Positions 13,701 through 28,100 of a DNA stretch of 64,000 nt are shown piece after piece. The notes under the pieces were generated by a model. That model did no database searches, was not told where the DNA came from, and worked only from the letters and a program-made list of their open reading frames with translations. A program made the translations under genes and the position numbers. Source of the stretch: Holacanthus passer (taxonomy: Eukaryota > Chordata > Actinopteri > Pomacanthidae); NCBI GenBank assembly GCA_025331565.1, contig JAFREQ010000157.1:124001-188000 (forward strand), in the 5' to 3' direction. Numbering within the stretch: the stretch's first letter is position 1; each line of letters begins with the position of its first letter.

Positions 13701-16700
13701 CCTCCAAGATGGCGTCGTGGATGAAGACATACTGCTCCTGCAAAAAACAGCATCCTCATTGCGGATCTATCAGACTTCTAAGACTCACGACAGCGGACAA
13801 CGTGATTTTATTTTTAGCAGCGACAGCAGCAGCAGAAATGAGCCAGTGTTGCTTTGCATTTTTGCTAAAAGAATTCAATGACATTTCCATGACCTTACCA
13901 TGATTATTCTTTACCCTTAAGGCAGCTTCTATGACTAATATTTGTCATTGTCTATATTCAAAGGTTACATTACATATTTTTGCATTTTTTGGTACACAGT
14001 TATTTTAATTCTCTTACAAAACTGACATTTTAAAAACCCTAAAATATTTAGAGGGCTGGGAGAAACTGTTTTCTTATATTCCATGACCTTTTCAGGTATT
14101 GCATGATCCTATCAAACCTTGGTGACCTTAGCCAGGTTGAGACTTCATCATCATTAACGTCATGATCAAGGCATGAACCAGGCCGACGTCTTAAACAACA
14201 AAAACAACCCCCGCTGTCCTCGACTTCATGCTGAGCCAAACTGGAAATCGCGACACATCTCCTCCTCCTCACATCAGTCAGTCAAGCGGTCGACATGGTG
14301 ACACGGCTTGGGGCTTGATGCAAATCTTTTCTGAAGTGACATTTTCAGCTGACACTCCCTTGTCACTTCGGACCAGAATCCGCACACACGCACAGGGGTC
14401 ACTGATTTACAGATTCACAGAGGAGGAACATGTGTTGCCATTTGTTAAGTCTAGTTCAGAATGTGCACTGTCGACCTGAGCGTTTGACCGGCTCGGGCTG
14501 GGTTAACAGGTCGGTGGCAACGCGGCGCTCAAACCGGAATCTGCAGATTGATTAATCTTATCTGAGCTCATAAACTATAAACAACAACAAGGCTTTTCAT
14601 TTCCGTGGACAGATTAAACCACGTTGGAGAGTTAGTGTCTGGCCGCGGGCTGAGGGGGCCTTGCCAACCAGCCCGAACACCTGCGAGGGAAAACACACAC
14701 ATACACACATTTTGAAGGTCACTGAACTTGAGGAGAGTGACTCAGGGTGAACAACATTTGGTCTCCAGTTACTCAAATCCCAATTCGGATGTCAACGATG
14801 AAACATTTGCCCATTAAGTCCAATGACGCTTGTGATTTAAAGGGAATTACGGTGAAATGATGCATCCAACGAGACTATGGGCACCTCCAGATGGCCGGTG
14901 TTCAGGAAAGCGCAGAGTCCTTCGGTAGCCCGTGCTGGCATAAAGCTGGAGGATGAGCCTGGGATGTTTTCAGGCATCAGTATGAGCTAAATGCTCACAG
15001 TTACAAGCCTCTCAACCCTTTTATTATAGCATGTATTGGCAAGCACTTGTGCTTAGCATCCTGGGAAATTGTTACGGAGCACACTTCAATAAATGTCTTT
15101 TGTGAGAAATGATCATAAAAAGCTATAAATACATGTGTGGTAAATATAAACAACATTCACGTGATATTTCAAACAGGTTAAGACAAGAACTGAAGAGCAC
15201 TTGTCCTACAGCCATCAGATAGAGGTCAATTATAATTTGGATATCTTACAGCCGAAATACATGGAGCACGACATAGATCTGCTCATCTCTTTTTCTTATG
15301 GTTTATTTTTTTTTCTCTATACACGACGAAGCAGCCCTTCAACAGTTAATTATATTTTTATATCAGTATTATATCACTACCAAGGCAATGTGATGCAGCA
15401 GAACAACCTGTGGGCGTTTTACATTTCACATTAAAATAGATCAGTCAAATCAAGGTCTATCCATGACCCTGTAGTTAGAACAGTCTAGTTAATTAATTCA
15501 GTACCAGTTAATATAGCCTATGCTTCAAAACCCAATGTTAACAATGGCACTATCACATGTCAAAACTCAATATGCACTCAGTGAAGCTGATCATCTATGT
15601 GGAAAAATAATGGCAACGTCGTCACCAGGATGGATGCAAACTTGCCGGAGTGGGAGTTCCTCGGCTACGCAACCACATGCTTCAAAGATGGAGACTATGT
15701 AGCAGGTGAAAAACCTTGCTCTGCCCTGCCTACGTGACATGTCGCATCCGTACCCTGTGTGTTCTGACCTTCAGTCACAGAATGAATTATACTTCCACTG
15801 TTTGAAAAATGCGACACTTGAAGTGGCACTTGAAAATGACTGACAATAAAAAATTAAAAACTAATTATGCTGCATTTTAAAAGATAATGTGCATCATCAG
15901 TCACTGGCAAAACCTTTGCTAACTGGATTGCTTTTCCTTCAGAATTAGTGACTAATAACTGTCAGGTAATGATTTATTTAGCCAGAACAAAATACATGTT
16001 TTTGTTAAAAAAAAAAAAGCACTCCTTTCTTTGTTCTGAAGCGTCAGAGAAGTGGGGCTTATGCTAGGAATTACTTGCAGATACTAGTTAATCCATATTT
16101 GATGGCAACAGCCTGTCAAACTGCACCGTCACTCTCTTCCTTTCACTGAGGAGTCTCTGCGGACAGGAGCGGCTCTGTGGGACCAGATCTACCGTACCTC
16201 GGTCTGGACCATGTTGACCCTCCGTGAACGCAGCTCCCTCACGCAGTTGTAAATGTCCACCACACCCTCTCTCTCCGCCATGTCCAGCATGATGTCGATG
16301 ACGATGAAGCAGCCCGTCCGTCCCGCCCCGGCACTGCAAGGAAAACACATTGGAAACCTCAGGGGTGCAAAGAACTGTGTTTATTTAGACAAAGATTTAA
16401 AGTTTGACATTTGAAGTCTGGCGTAATCAAAATATGGATGTAATCACATTTTACAGGGCTATTCATTTGTTTCATTTGTAACAAGTTCTGTTTTCTAGCT
16501 GTTTTTGCTTTTTTTTCCAATAGTAGTAATAATAATAAGTTTTAAGTGAGATTATGTTCATTTTGAAAGTCATGAGCGATTCAACACACATATATTAGAG
16601 CCTTAGTGTATCTGGTTTGACCTATCTGTCTGCATGACTAATGATTATTTTAAGACTGACAAACAAATATCACTCATGTCAGAGGAAATAGTGCTCTTTG

Positions 16701-19700
16701 TCTTCTTTATATTGATCTTTTTAAATTCTGGTTTGTCTCCATAATACTGGCTATGATCTACAGTTGTGCACAGGTCTAATCTCCTGAACTGCTGCTTTTC
16801 AATCTAGACTGAATAAAACCGTGGAGAATACTATCAACTACCCAGTAGGACACAGAACAGGTACAGACAAGTATGCAATGACTGGTTAAGACTAAAACCA
16901 AAAGTATGGAACAGAGTGGCCGGTCCCAGTGCACACTAACCTGCAGTGAACCACCATGGGTCCAGCGTTGGTCAGGGTCTTGGACTTGACTCTCCTGATA
17001 AAGCCCAGCAGGCCCGTGGCGTGATAGGGCACGCCGTGGTCTGGCCAGCCCGTGAAGTGGAACTGTCGGATCTCCCGGATCTCGTGAGCCCCCCTCTGAA
17101 GAAGAGAGCCATTGCGTTAAACACACAGAGCGCGGCAGAAGACGGCGAGCACGCGGTGAGACGACAGAGGATACGGCGTACAGACGATGTGAGAGGTCGT
17201 TCTAAAGCAAATCCAGAGTTAGATTGAATACAAACAGACACTTCATGGACCAAGCAGAGGAAGAGTTGAGCAAACAGGATGTTCAAGGCCACTGTAACTT
17301 CTACTTCTCTAATCTGGACACTGTGCATCTAATTTATAAAAAGCAGCTCATGCAGTTTTAGTACGGTGGAATTTTATAAGTGAACCTGTTGCTTTCAAGT
17401 ATAATGAGCCACTGGTTAACAACTATAATGTAATTGTAACCTAGATTAGTGACTGTTTGTTCAACATTAATGGACCAATATTTAAGGTTAAACAGAGTTG
17501 AACTTAACGGTTCTCAATGGGTTCCACTGGTTAGATTAGATAAAGTGAACAGTAGCTAGATTTTCCCTCCTTAGCGAAAGTGTTGCTCCTGTGAAATGCA
17601 TGAGACTATCCTGTTAACATGGTCTGTTTCTTTATATTTCCTCTTAGAATTTCTTCCTTTTCAAAGTTACTTTGTGCAGAGTTTCAAATGGTTATATCAT
17701 CTTTCATCTATATGTCGCTTTCATGTCGGTCTGATCTGCGGGGGCGGGAGCTGCGCGCACCGCTGCCTACTGAACAATCCAAATACCACGCTATTCAGAT
17801 CCTGCAAGTAATGGCTCTAATACAGAAATCCTGTCACTTATCGTGCAGGGTCATCAAGTTATTGCTCGTTGAAAACAATTGGAATGAGAGGAATTTGAGT
17901 GATTTTAAAACAACGTTTATTCATTCTGCAATGACCTTGATGAGTTGTTTTAATAAAGGGCACATTTGAAACAGAAGGAAGTCGTTTTTAATTAAGTCGC
18001 AGCAGAAAAGAAACTTTTAAAGATGACTCTCCTGGACCACTTAGAAACCGCTCTCAAGGTGCTTATGAGCAAAGCACATAACCCATAACTTTTTCAGCCA
18101 AACGGCCAAAGGTTGAGGTCTAGTACCGAGCGGCTGAGTGAGTGTTGTTTCAAATCTCCTGGAGGCCGATGGAGGTTAAAAAGCGTACCTTCTCTACAGC
18201 AAAGGTCCTGATGACGTACTCTGAGAGCAGCTCCGTCTCTATCAGCGTCACCTTGATGTCTCTGTAGATCTCGGTGTCATCGGGCCAGTACTTACAGCAC
18301 TTCACCTGTTTTATAACCACACGCACACATCCTGTATGTTAACTGAAAATCATTTACATTTGCACACACACAAGACGATATTTCGCACACTCACACAGAA
18401 ATGATTTGAATGTCTGCAAGTTTCCAGGCTATCATTTTTTTCCAATAAAGATAATTGTCACATAACATTACCTTGCATTTGCCACGTGATATTTCAGTTT
18501 CGAGAGCATTTCTTTCAAGTCAAAATGAGTTTCGCTTCGTATTAGTTTCGACCCTGGGTCAAGGATCTGCTGTAAATGGGAATCTTATGTATCGATGGAG
18601 AGCTCATTCTCACATTATTGCTTTTTCATTCTCACGTCGATAATGTGAAAATGAGTCTAAAGGTAGACTGCGAACAGCTCTGGAACAGAGCGGAATAGGC
18701 GCTGAAGGGGTGTCAGATTTGTCTACCTTAAATTTTTGACTACCGGTGCGGAGAAATAGGACAAAACATTAAAAAAGTAGCGTACTACAATTGGATGAGG
18801 GAGATATAATGACAATCCAATAACGATATGAAATAATAAACCCTCAGCTGTTTAAAACAGATTTCCCAACAGAAATCTAAAACACCCCACTGGAAATATT
18901 ACTTGTATTAGGTATCATAAGAGTGCAAAATTACCCCCCCCTCCCTCCCCCCTTTCCTCCCTGTTCAATTAAACTGTTGATACTGGGGGAGTAAGTCTGG
19001 TAATAGAGATTGAGATCATGGAGGTATATCAGAGAATGATAATTTTTGATGAGGGATAAATGCGACATCAGCCACAACTAGATTCAATTTTCATTTCTGG
19101 AGTCTATGCGCTGATTAGGAATGAAATGAGATTTTGGTTTGTGGAGTGACACAGACAGAGGGGGGACTTTCAGGTCCCTCTCCCTGACACCCCTGATGAC
19201 TAATCCCCGATGACAATCACAAATCCACCGTCCGCTTCCAGCCAGATTGAATTAGGCAAAAGCCATTACCTTATTAGATCACTCTGAATCAGGCGCCTGG
19301 TTTGGGGGGAATTAGCCTTTGGGCTAAATTATGCCAGCGTACACACAGATGTTCTTTTCCGTGGGCACACTTATGAATGTGTGTGTGTGTGTACGCGGCA
19401 CTCGAACTCATTCGCTTGTATGGAAAAGAAGCACACGTAGCATCACCTCATCACACACATCAGCACACTAGCCTCTAAACCAAATCTCTCATACATCAAA
19501 GCACGCCGAGCGCCGCCCCTGTGTGCGAAACCAGCGGGACGGAGGTGTGTGTGTGTGTGTGTGTGTGTGTGCCAGGATTTCCCAGAGTTCATCAGCAACT
19601 GTGCCGAGCAGATGGCCCACTGTGATATGGCGGAGTGATTTTATGGGGCCCTCAGTGGAGCCACCGTCACTGTGACCAACTGTGCCTGCCGCCCGCCATT

Positions 19701-22064
19701 GGACAAGGATCATATAACAGACGGTTTGGGGGCCGAGGCCCACCGAGGACGGCGCGGCAGCTAAGCAGGTGTGGAGAAGGTGTGGGGCGGGGCGGGCTGG
19801 GCTCAGCTACTGTAGAGGAACGGCCTAATGAGGTACCTAGAGATGGGCCCATGAATCATTATCAGCTCTGCTACATTTAAGCCCCCACCAAAAATGCACA
19901 TCAGCGAAATCAAGGTGTGCCGGTGTTTGAGGGGCTTTTCAGTGCGAATGTGTTTAAAATTCGTGGAGAAAATCCCCTGGCAGTCAAAGCATTACACTGT
20001 ACGTTAAGACCTTCATTTTCTCTTGATTATAACCTAACCGGGAGGAACTACAGTGCGAGTTAAGTGGAACAAATTAGGACTGAAGTAGAGCTCCAGGTTT
20101 TTTTTTTTTCTCCAAGGCAGGCCCATATGAAGTAGTGAACAAAAGGAAAGTCAAGGCTCTGCCATTAGTTTGAACATTATGAACCATCCTCGCCACTCAA
20201 TAACAGTCCCCTTTCGTCCAATGAGGACAACATTAAGAGATGTTTCTGCTCGGAGGAGTCTGGCAGAAGCCGGCGGCTACAGCAGACTATAATCTCCTGT
20301 TATAGAGCCACTCAGATGAAACAGTAGTCAGTTGCCTGGATGCCTCTCTGGTAATGAAGGCCATCAATCAGTTTCTTCTCACTTCTCGCTGATCAAATAG
20401 ATGGAAAAAGAGCTGGCGGCACGCGAGACCCATGCCTCACTAAGCGCACACACATACACGGAAACATCTGGGCACTAATGTCCAAAGACACGGGGGAAAA
20501 AAAAAAGGATGGCTCCGTTCGCCTCGAGATACAATCAGGCTGTCAGTCGACCGGGGGCAAGGTAATCTCATCCGAGATCTGCGGTTAGACTGAACTTGTA
20601 ATTAATACCCACCCTGCCCACTTCCACCAGGTTGGTCACCATCACAATAGCAGCCGTGTTCTCCTGCCAGACCATCCGCCAGAAGTCGAAGACCGTCTCC
20701 TGCATGGGCCCTGAGAGAGCGAGAGAGAGAGAGGGGACGATTTTTTAGAAAAGAAATTTTAACACAAAAAATTTAGAGAAGAGCTTTTTCAACCTCTCAA
20801 ATAGAGCAAGACGTGTTTTCTTGTAGAATTTTTCCACTTTTTTCTTTATCCAGCTACACGACAAATGTGCTTTGGGGACATATTTTAATTTAGTTAAATT
20901 TTAATCAAATTCAATGTGTGAATTAAAACCAATAGTTTATATGTGATTGTAGTGAATTTGGATAATTGGAATTTGCCAGACTGCTTTGAAGGTAGGAACA
21001 CGTATTTTTAAAGAGTAAGCTAAATTAAATTTTGTGAGTTAGTTAATTATATCAGTCACTTATATAGCCATATGAGCTATTTTCCTTTTTCCAGAGAAAA
21101 TCCAGTAATTGTGTTCTCTTGACTCTTAATAAGAAAATCCATGACGTACCCTGAGGCACTTCGCCCCCAAACTACGAGGAGACATCACCTTCAGTTTTCA
21201 CTTCCATACTCCAGAAAAGACGAGAGGCTAATCTATCAATGCATGCACTATATTGCCAAAAGTATTCGGACACCCTAAAAAAGTACATTGTCACCTGGAC
21301 ATTAAACCAAATATGTGATTGTCGAACATCTAATTCCAAATCCGTGTGCATTAATATGTTGCTACAGCAGCCTCGACTTGACTGGGAAGACTTTCCACAA
21401 GATTTTGAAACCTGGCTGCAGGAATTTGCCTCCATTCAGCCACAAAAGCATTAATGAGGTTGGCCACTGATGTTAGTTATACGACCAGGCTCGCAGTTGG
21501 TGTTCCAGTTCATCCTAAAGGTTTCTGAACAGGGTTGAGGTCGGAGCTCTGTGAAGAAGTTTTTTTCTTGACCAAATCATGAAAAACACCCCAAACCAAA
21601 AGCATACAAAAGACTTCATGTAGGGGTGTCCACATACTTTTCTCAACTTTAATCAATCTCTTGTTTTATTAAAACCACTAGTCATCAGTACTTTTTTAAT
21701 ATATGGATTGCATATATTATTCACAGTACTCTGTTTAAGTATAGGCCTCGGTTCTTTTGATCATAATGTTGTGTCAATAAAGCTTCTGTCTCTGTCTTCA
21801 GAGGCAGATCAATGTACACACAACATAAACACAGGGGATTTGGAGGTATTACAGTCCTGCAGCAACAATGTAGTTTATAGAGCATTTTTCTCCTCCATTT
21901 TCACTCCTCGGATCGAGCATTGAAAAACATGTCAGATCAGATTTATTTATCGGGCTTTCTCCAACACATTCCTCGCAAAGTGCTTACTCCACAGCAAAGG
22001 GCTTAAATACAGATGGAAACAAGAGAGCACAAATAAATCACAAATTTAAAGATGAGGCTAAAGC

Positions 22065-22110
<46 letters not shown>

Positions 22111-25100
22111 CAAAGCTCAAAGTAATTACCACTGCACCTCATCTGTTCAACACCAACCTTTCCACCGAACCGGACCCAAACGCGTCTGCTGAGCATCAAA
22201 ATAAATGAGCAGAGAGCCATTGACTGCCTCCGATATTTAAAACTTCACTGAGCAATAATTGTGGATTGATAGGAATTTAATTATTATTCTGGTTAATTAA
22301 AATTATTAATATTAGTTTTAATCAAGCACCAAGTGGAAAAAAAAAAATTACTTCTGACAAATTAATTAGTGAATGCAAATCTCTGCAGTTGTGCATTCTC
22401 CTGCGTTGGCCCAAATTACCTGGAGACATGACAAATTATGCAGACGCACACACAGACACAGGCGAAGACATAATGGAGCAAAAACATGGCACAGACACAA
22501 ACTATTAGTTCTTCCTTGTCATTTGTGTGGTAAGTAAATTAAATAACCCTTAGGTCCTTGAAACAGGTGACGTAAAACAATCAAGTCACTTTTCATGGTT
22601 CCATTGTTTTTCTCTCCGTTTTGACGTGAAATTCAACACTGACATCTTCATTTAAAAGACTGACTTTCACAAAGGATTTACACATTTACAGTTAATATTT
22701 CCAAGTATTTATTCGTGGGGTATTTCTGCTTTTGTGTGATAGTGGACAGTTAAGGGGTGACATGCAACAGTCGTCGCCCATCGAAATCATCAAACCAGTA
22801 TTGTTAATGCATCTTTACCGAGCTCCAAGGATGCTCCAATGGTAAATAAAATTCATTGTTGAATAGTATTGAATTGTAAATGAACTGCTTCACTACTTGC
22901 ACAGGACAAAGCACATCACAATGTTTCCACCCATTCGAACACTGATGACAGCAGTGACCATGAAGGCTAAAAAGGTCAAAGAGTAAATCTAAAATAGTCC
23001 TTTCCACTCTGCATAAACACCTGCTGACTAAGTTGACATGTGGTGACAATAGTATAAGTTGAGCTAAATATCATAACTAAAATCGCTGCTTATATTGGTT
23101 TGAGACATTAAGCATAGTTCAGTGAAGATGCATTTATCATCACCTGTTTCATACATACATCATGACACAGAAACACAATAACATCCAATCATATTCATGC
23201 AGCCATTAGACGTTTAACCTGACATGACTTAGTACTGCTCTGCTGATACGACCTTTGCCACCACAGCTTCCTCCTTATGTGCTTTACTTTAGTATTGTTG
23301 ATTTGACGAATTCAACTAAAATTATGATAAGCATTTTCTATAAATGGTGTCTGGTAGCTGAGTGGTTAAGACAAATACTATAACATTTGAGCACAACATC
23401 ATCGGTTCTTCACCCTTTGTTGCTTGCCACCCCACTCTCTCTCTCTCTCTCTCTCTCTCTTCCTTCATTTCCTGTCTGTATCTCGATCAAATCAAACTAT
23501 CAAATTAAGGCAAAAATGCCCCTCGAGCAAATAAAGGTTTTATTGCACAAAAACCTGAATGTAATTGTTTGATAACTTATAGGAGAAGCTATTAGACACC
23601 AGTTGCAGCAGCTCCAGCATCCTTTTGTATTATTGTAGTGTTTGTGTTCCTTATTGGCTTCCGTCATCTGCGACAACCTAATTTCCCTCAGGGCATCAAC
23701 AAAGTGTCATCACCATTTTAATCACATGATTGATCAAGCCATGTTTCATTTGCTTTCTGTGGCACCTCAATAGTTCTTGACTGTCTATCCTCTAGCAAAC
23801 GCAGCCTCATGCCACAGTTTAAAATCACTTAAATTTTTCATAAACTCGATGAAAAACAACGTCAATTTAGACTTTTTGCTGAAAAAAGACAAATGAACCA
23901 TCATCTCCATGATCATGTTTCAGCTGCCAGCCCGTTCATCTGTCTCTCTTTGGGAAACGAGAACATTTTGCAGAGCACAATGGTTGTATTTAAAAAAAAA
24001 AAAAAAAAAAAAAAGAGAGAATTGAACTTCTGCTGACTTCTTTCCATCTCAGTTGGATCTCAAAAAATTTGGAACAAAAGCTCCTCAATATCTTGCATTT
24101 ATATTTCCACATTTTCTCTGCTTTGCATGAGGTGGTTCGTCTCGTTTTTAACTACAGGACCTCATTCTCCAATTCCAGTCACCTCCAGTCTTTCCAATAA
24201 CTACCCAACCTGATTGAACCACCCACTCTGCTGCCTCCTACACTCGTCCCCGAGGGAGGATACACACTGCTGAGAAGTTTGGGAGAGGGAGACTGAGAAG
24301 CAGGACAGCTGGTGTGTAGGACTTCAGTAACACAATAACACTTGGCATTATATGGTAACTCATCCAAAGAGAGGCTCCTGCCAAGCTTCAGCCGGCCAAT
24401 TTATGTTTCCATATGCATGTAGAGACGGAGGATAGGTGAGGAGGAGATGCTGGGCGACGCTGAACTTGATGACAGTCGTAAGGAAGTGAGTATGGCTCTT
24501 GATGAATAGGTTTGTAAGAACAAACAGATCTCGGATGGAAATAATTCGACAGCTTTCGCGTGGAAGCGTTGGAGAGATACGAGAGTTTAGCGGAACTTTT
24601 GGTGACGATCGGAAGGAAGTTGGAGATTTCTGAGGCTCATTGTTTTGTGTTTCAACCAATCTTCACTGAAAAATAGCTTAATTTTACATCAGTGGAATCC
24701 AAAAGTTGTGTCTCCTGCTGCAAGTTATTTATTTTTTAGCAATATTTACATCTAAAAAAAAATGCCACTGTAAATAGAAAGTGAAGAGAGAAATGGCAAG
24801 AAGGCATGAAAGCATGCTGAAAAAACAGCACTGGCCATTGGTTCAAAGTTGACAACCTCCTGTGGTCGTGGACAAAGACAGTAACAGTGACACAAGTTTG
24901 TAAAAGCATCTTCCTCTAGTGGTTTAAACTTAATAAAACCTCGACCTTAGAAATGGCGAATGGTCACATGAAGCATTTTATGATAAGAATAGAATAAGAA
25001 TGAGAAAAGGTCAAATGAAGCTCTAGTGCAAGTTCAGCCAGGAAGACGACATGCTTTCGGTCATAAGCTATTTCTCATCTCTCCTACTGCGCATGCTCAC

Positions 25101-28100
25101 GCACATTTCCCGCCGTCAGCGTTTGGGGCCGTCACTGGTAATCAGCTGTCTCATCAGCTGTTCTCTTCCATCCAATAGCACGATATCACACCCTCATCGC
25201 TAACCTATCATCTTTGTGCTCTCCTTTTATAATCCGATCTTTCTTTGCCCTAGCTCTTTCATGCCAGTGATTTGCGTTCCCTCCACCTCTCCATCTCCAC
25301 CTTGCCTTCGCAGAATCATCATCCACTGCATCACCCATCTGGCTTTCGCAGTCTTCAGTCGCCACCATCACCACCAGTGTCAGGACTCTGGGGGTTTGTC
25401 CAGCGACGGCTCGGACAGTAATTCTCCAATCAAGACATCTCCCCCCAGAGTCCAAAACGCCAAAGACTCTCTGTCAACATCTATACCATGTCACTTGTTG
25501 TAATAAATTATCTTTCTTCACATACTCGTCTCTCTCCTGGTTGAAATAATAATAACAACTTGATTTAAACCTAATAAGTTTAAAAGCGACATAGTTACGT
25601 AAAAAGACATAAAACCAAGAAATACCAGATAATATTAGATAAGAGAGTAAAGGGTTAAAGGATATTACACTATAAACAATTTCAGAAATGCACATTTTTA
25701 ACACTTTTTGTTGGAGTGCAATGACAAACAGTGGTTTTATGGGGTGCTACATCCTGTAGCTACTGCTTGAGTGGATGAAACGAACAAGATGCAACATAAT
25801 ATTTACTGAGCTTTGGAGGAACTGGTAGGTGGATTTTAGAACTTTAGAGCTAGCTGTTTCCCCCTGCTTCCAGTCTTTATGCTAAGCTAAGCTAATCTCC
25901 TGCTGGCTCCAGCTCCACAGTCACTGCACAGACATGAAAGTGTGAGTGATCATATTTCCCAAAATGTCAAAAACTGTGCTTTTAAACTACAGATTTCATG
26001 TGGAAGAGTATTTTCAAAATCCAAACTTTTACCAGCTTTTGAGAGAATAAAAATAAACATCAGTACATTTATGGATTTAAAATAAAATAAAAATTAAAAT
26101 AAAAAGCCTGGAGAAAAAAAAGAGGGCTGAAAACACAAACAAATCATCCTGATGAAGGGCCTCGCTTTAAAAATTGGCTTGAGAGCTCACGTGAAACTAC
26201 AAGGTGAGAGCGGCGTTTGTAGTCGGCGTGCGCGAGGCCTCGTCGGAGAAGTTTGGAGGAGGCACTTCACAGAAGAACAACACCGGTAGAAGCCTCACTT
26301 CCAGCTGTCAGAGAGCTAATGCTGCTGCAGCAGACGCTGTGTTTGGGGACTAGGCCTGTTCCTCCTCAGAAGCGGGGAGTGTGACAGCTGTAGAAATCCC
26401 CCAGCCAGGTACGCTGCAAAACTCCTGATCAACGTGCACGCATACACACTCTCGCCCATTAATATTACATGTAGCAGACTTTGGCATAATGTACACTCAC
26501 TTATCATTGATTTGCTCTCTCTCTCTTTCCGTCTCCCACCCTTCATCCCCCCGTTGGGCTTTGAGATGTTAACCTGTAAATAATAAAACTTTTGCGCTGC
26601 CGGTGACATTTGGCGCTTGTGAAGGAGGGGAGGGAAGAGCAGAGGAGACCGGAGGGGGAAGAGCTTGATGAAATTGAAGCCTTTCCTGGGTCATGAATAT
26701 TTTCCACATCACCAGGAGGATGCAGGGACTTATCAGAGGTGTTTGTACCCCGGCCGGCTTGAGCGTAATTCACAGTCTCCACCAGGAGGACGCTCACGTC
26801 TGATCGGTATTTAAACGATCCTCAGGACATGAAAATGGACAGAGGCATGGTGGCGAGCTGGGAGGGCTGAGCTGCCTGCACAATCTGCTAAGCAGGTGAG
26901 CTGCAGTTGGCGTATTACCGAGAGTCGGTCGTTGTATTGCTGCAGCGGAAAAAAAAAAAAAAAAAAAAAAAAGCGGCTCTGGATGAGAGAATGACCTACA
27001 TAATGAGGAGTGGAGCTTGGGTGATGAGGCTTTTATGGAGTGACAGCTGTTCTACCTGCCGTTGTCACCTTGACGGAGCAAAGGGACTCATCAATAAAAC
27101 CCCAAACTAATGAGTGTCATTGTAGTTTATAGCGTAAGAGAGCAGGGACAACGTTATCCCACACGTCTGCCATATTAAGCACACCCTCAACCACCCCCAC
27201 AACCAATTTATGACAAAGATTTTTTAGCTTATCCAGCACTATTGCGGGTGTCATCATTTTCTGAGCAGCTGGTCCCAGTGGACTTGAGTTGAAGTGTCAC
27301 TCACTGAAAAACTTTACTGGGGGAGAGAAGAGACTACTTCCTCATTTTTCAGCAACTGTGCCAATGCCCAGGTGCTCTTTTCAGGTGCTACAGTATGCAC
27401 TTTGTCTGACTGAGAGAGACAGGTCTGTGTCTGGCTTTCCTATCATCTCGGGCTGCTCTTTGCCTCAGTGTCAGCAGACTGAGCCTTCCTTCCTGTCAGT
27501 CTGCCGGAGCTGATGATGAATTATGAAAGGGCCTGCTCTCCCAGAGAATACAGATGTTTCCACACACACTTCCTCTCCTTCGCGCTGGATGACTCTACGC
27601 TGCGAAAAGCCTTATCGTGCTCGCGATACAGTCGATGGAAAATGAGGACTTATTATGCGAGCTCAATGAGAAAACAGGGGCTAATTAACTTGAATGCAAA
27701 CACGTTTGGCTTCGCGAGCTTTTCATCTTAGAGAGGGCTTCTGTTTGCAATATTTCTTTTGACTGCTGATCTCCATATGCACATTTATAAATGAAACATG
27801 GAATGTTCTTAATGACTGCGGGACAATTATAGAAGTCGTAATAATACAGTTGAAATCCTTTCCGTGGCGAACGTGCCTGTTAAAGTGGCTTGTTTTTGTG
27901 AACCGAAGCCCTGCAGGAGAGAGCCGGCACTTGACAGACGGCTCGGTTTTGAGGGTTCGACTCGGTGGTCAGTGTATACCAGGTGCTGTGCGTGCAGGCA
28001 GACAGAGGAAGCGAGCGTCCGCTGCCTGATTGGTATGCCGTCTCTTTCTAAAGTAAGAGCAAACAGAGGGTTGTTTTAATTGAGACACTGAGGAAGAGAG

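Noticed and set aside
22815..22829. Possible 15-nt exon before gtaaag in intron 11-12
   Set aside because: The acceptor context (ccattggag) has a poor pyrimidine tract, and insertion would disrupt the conserved YIATQG strand of D1.
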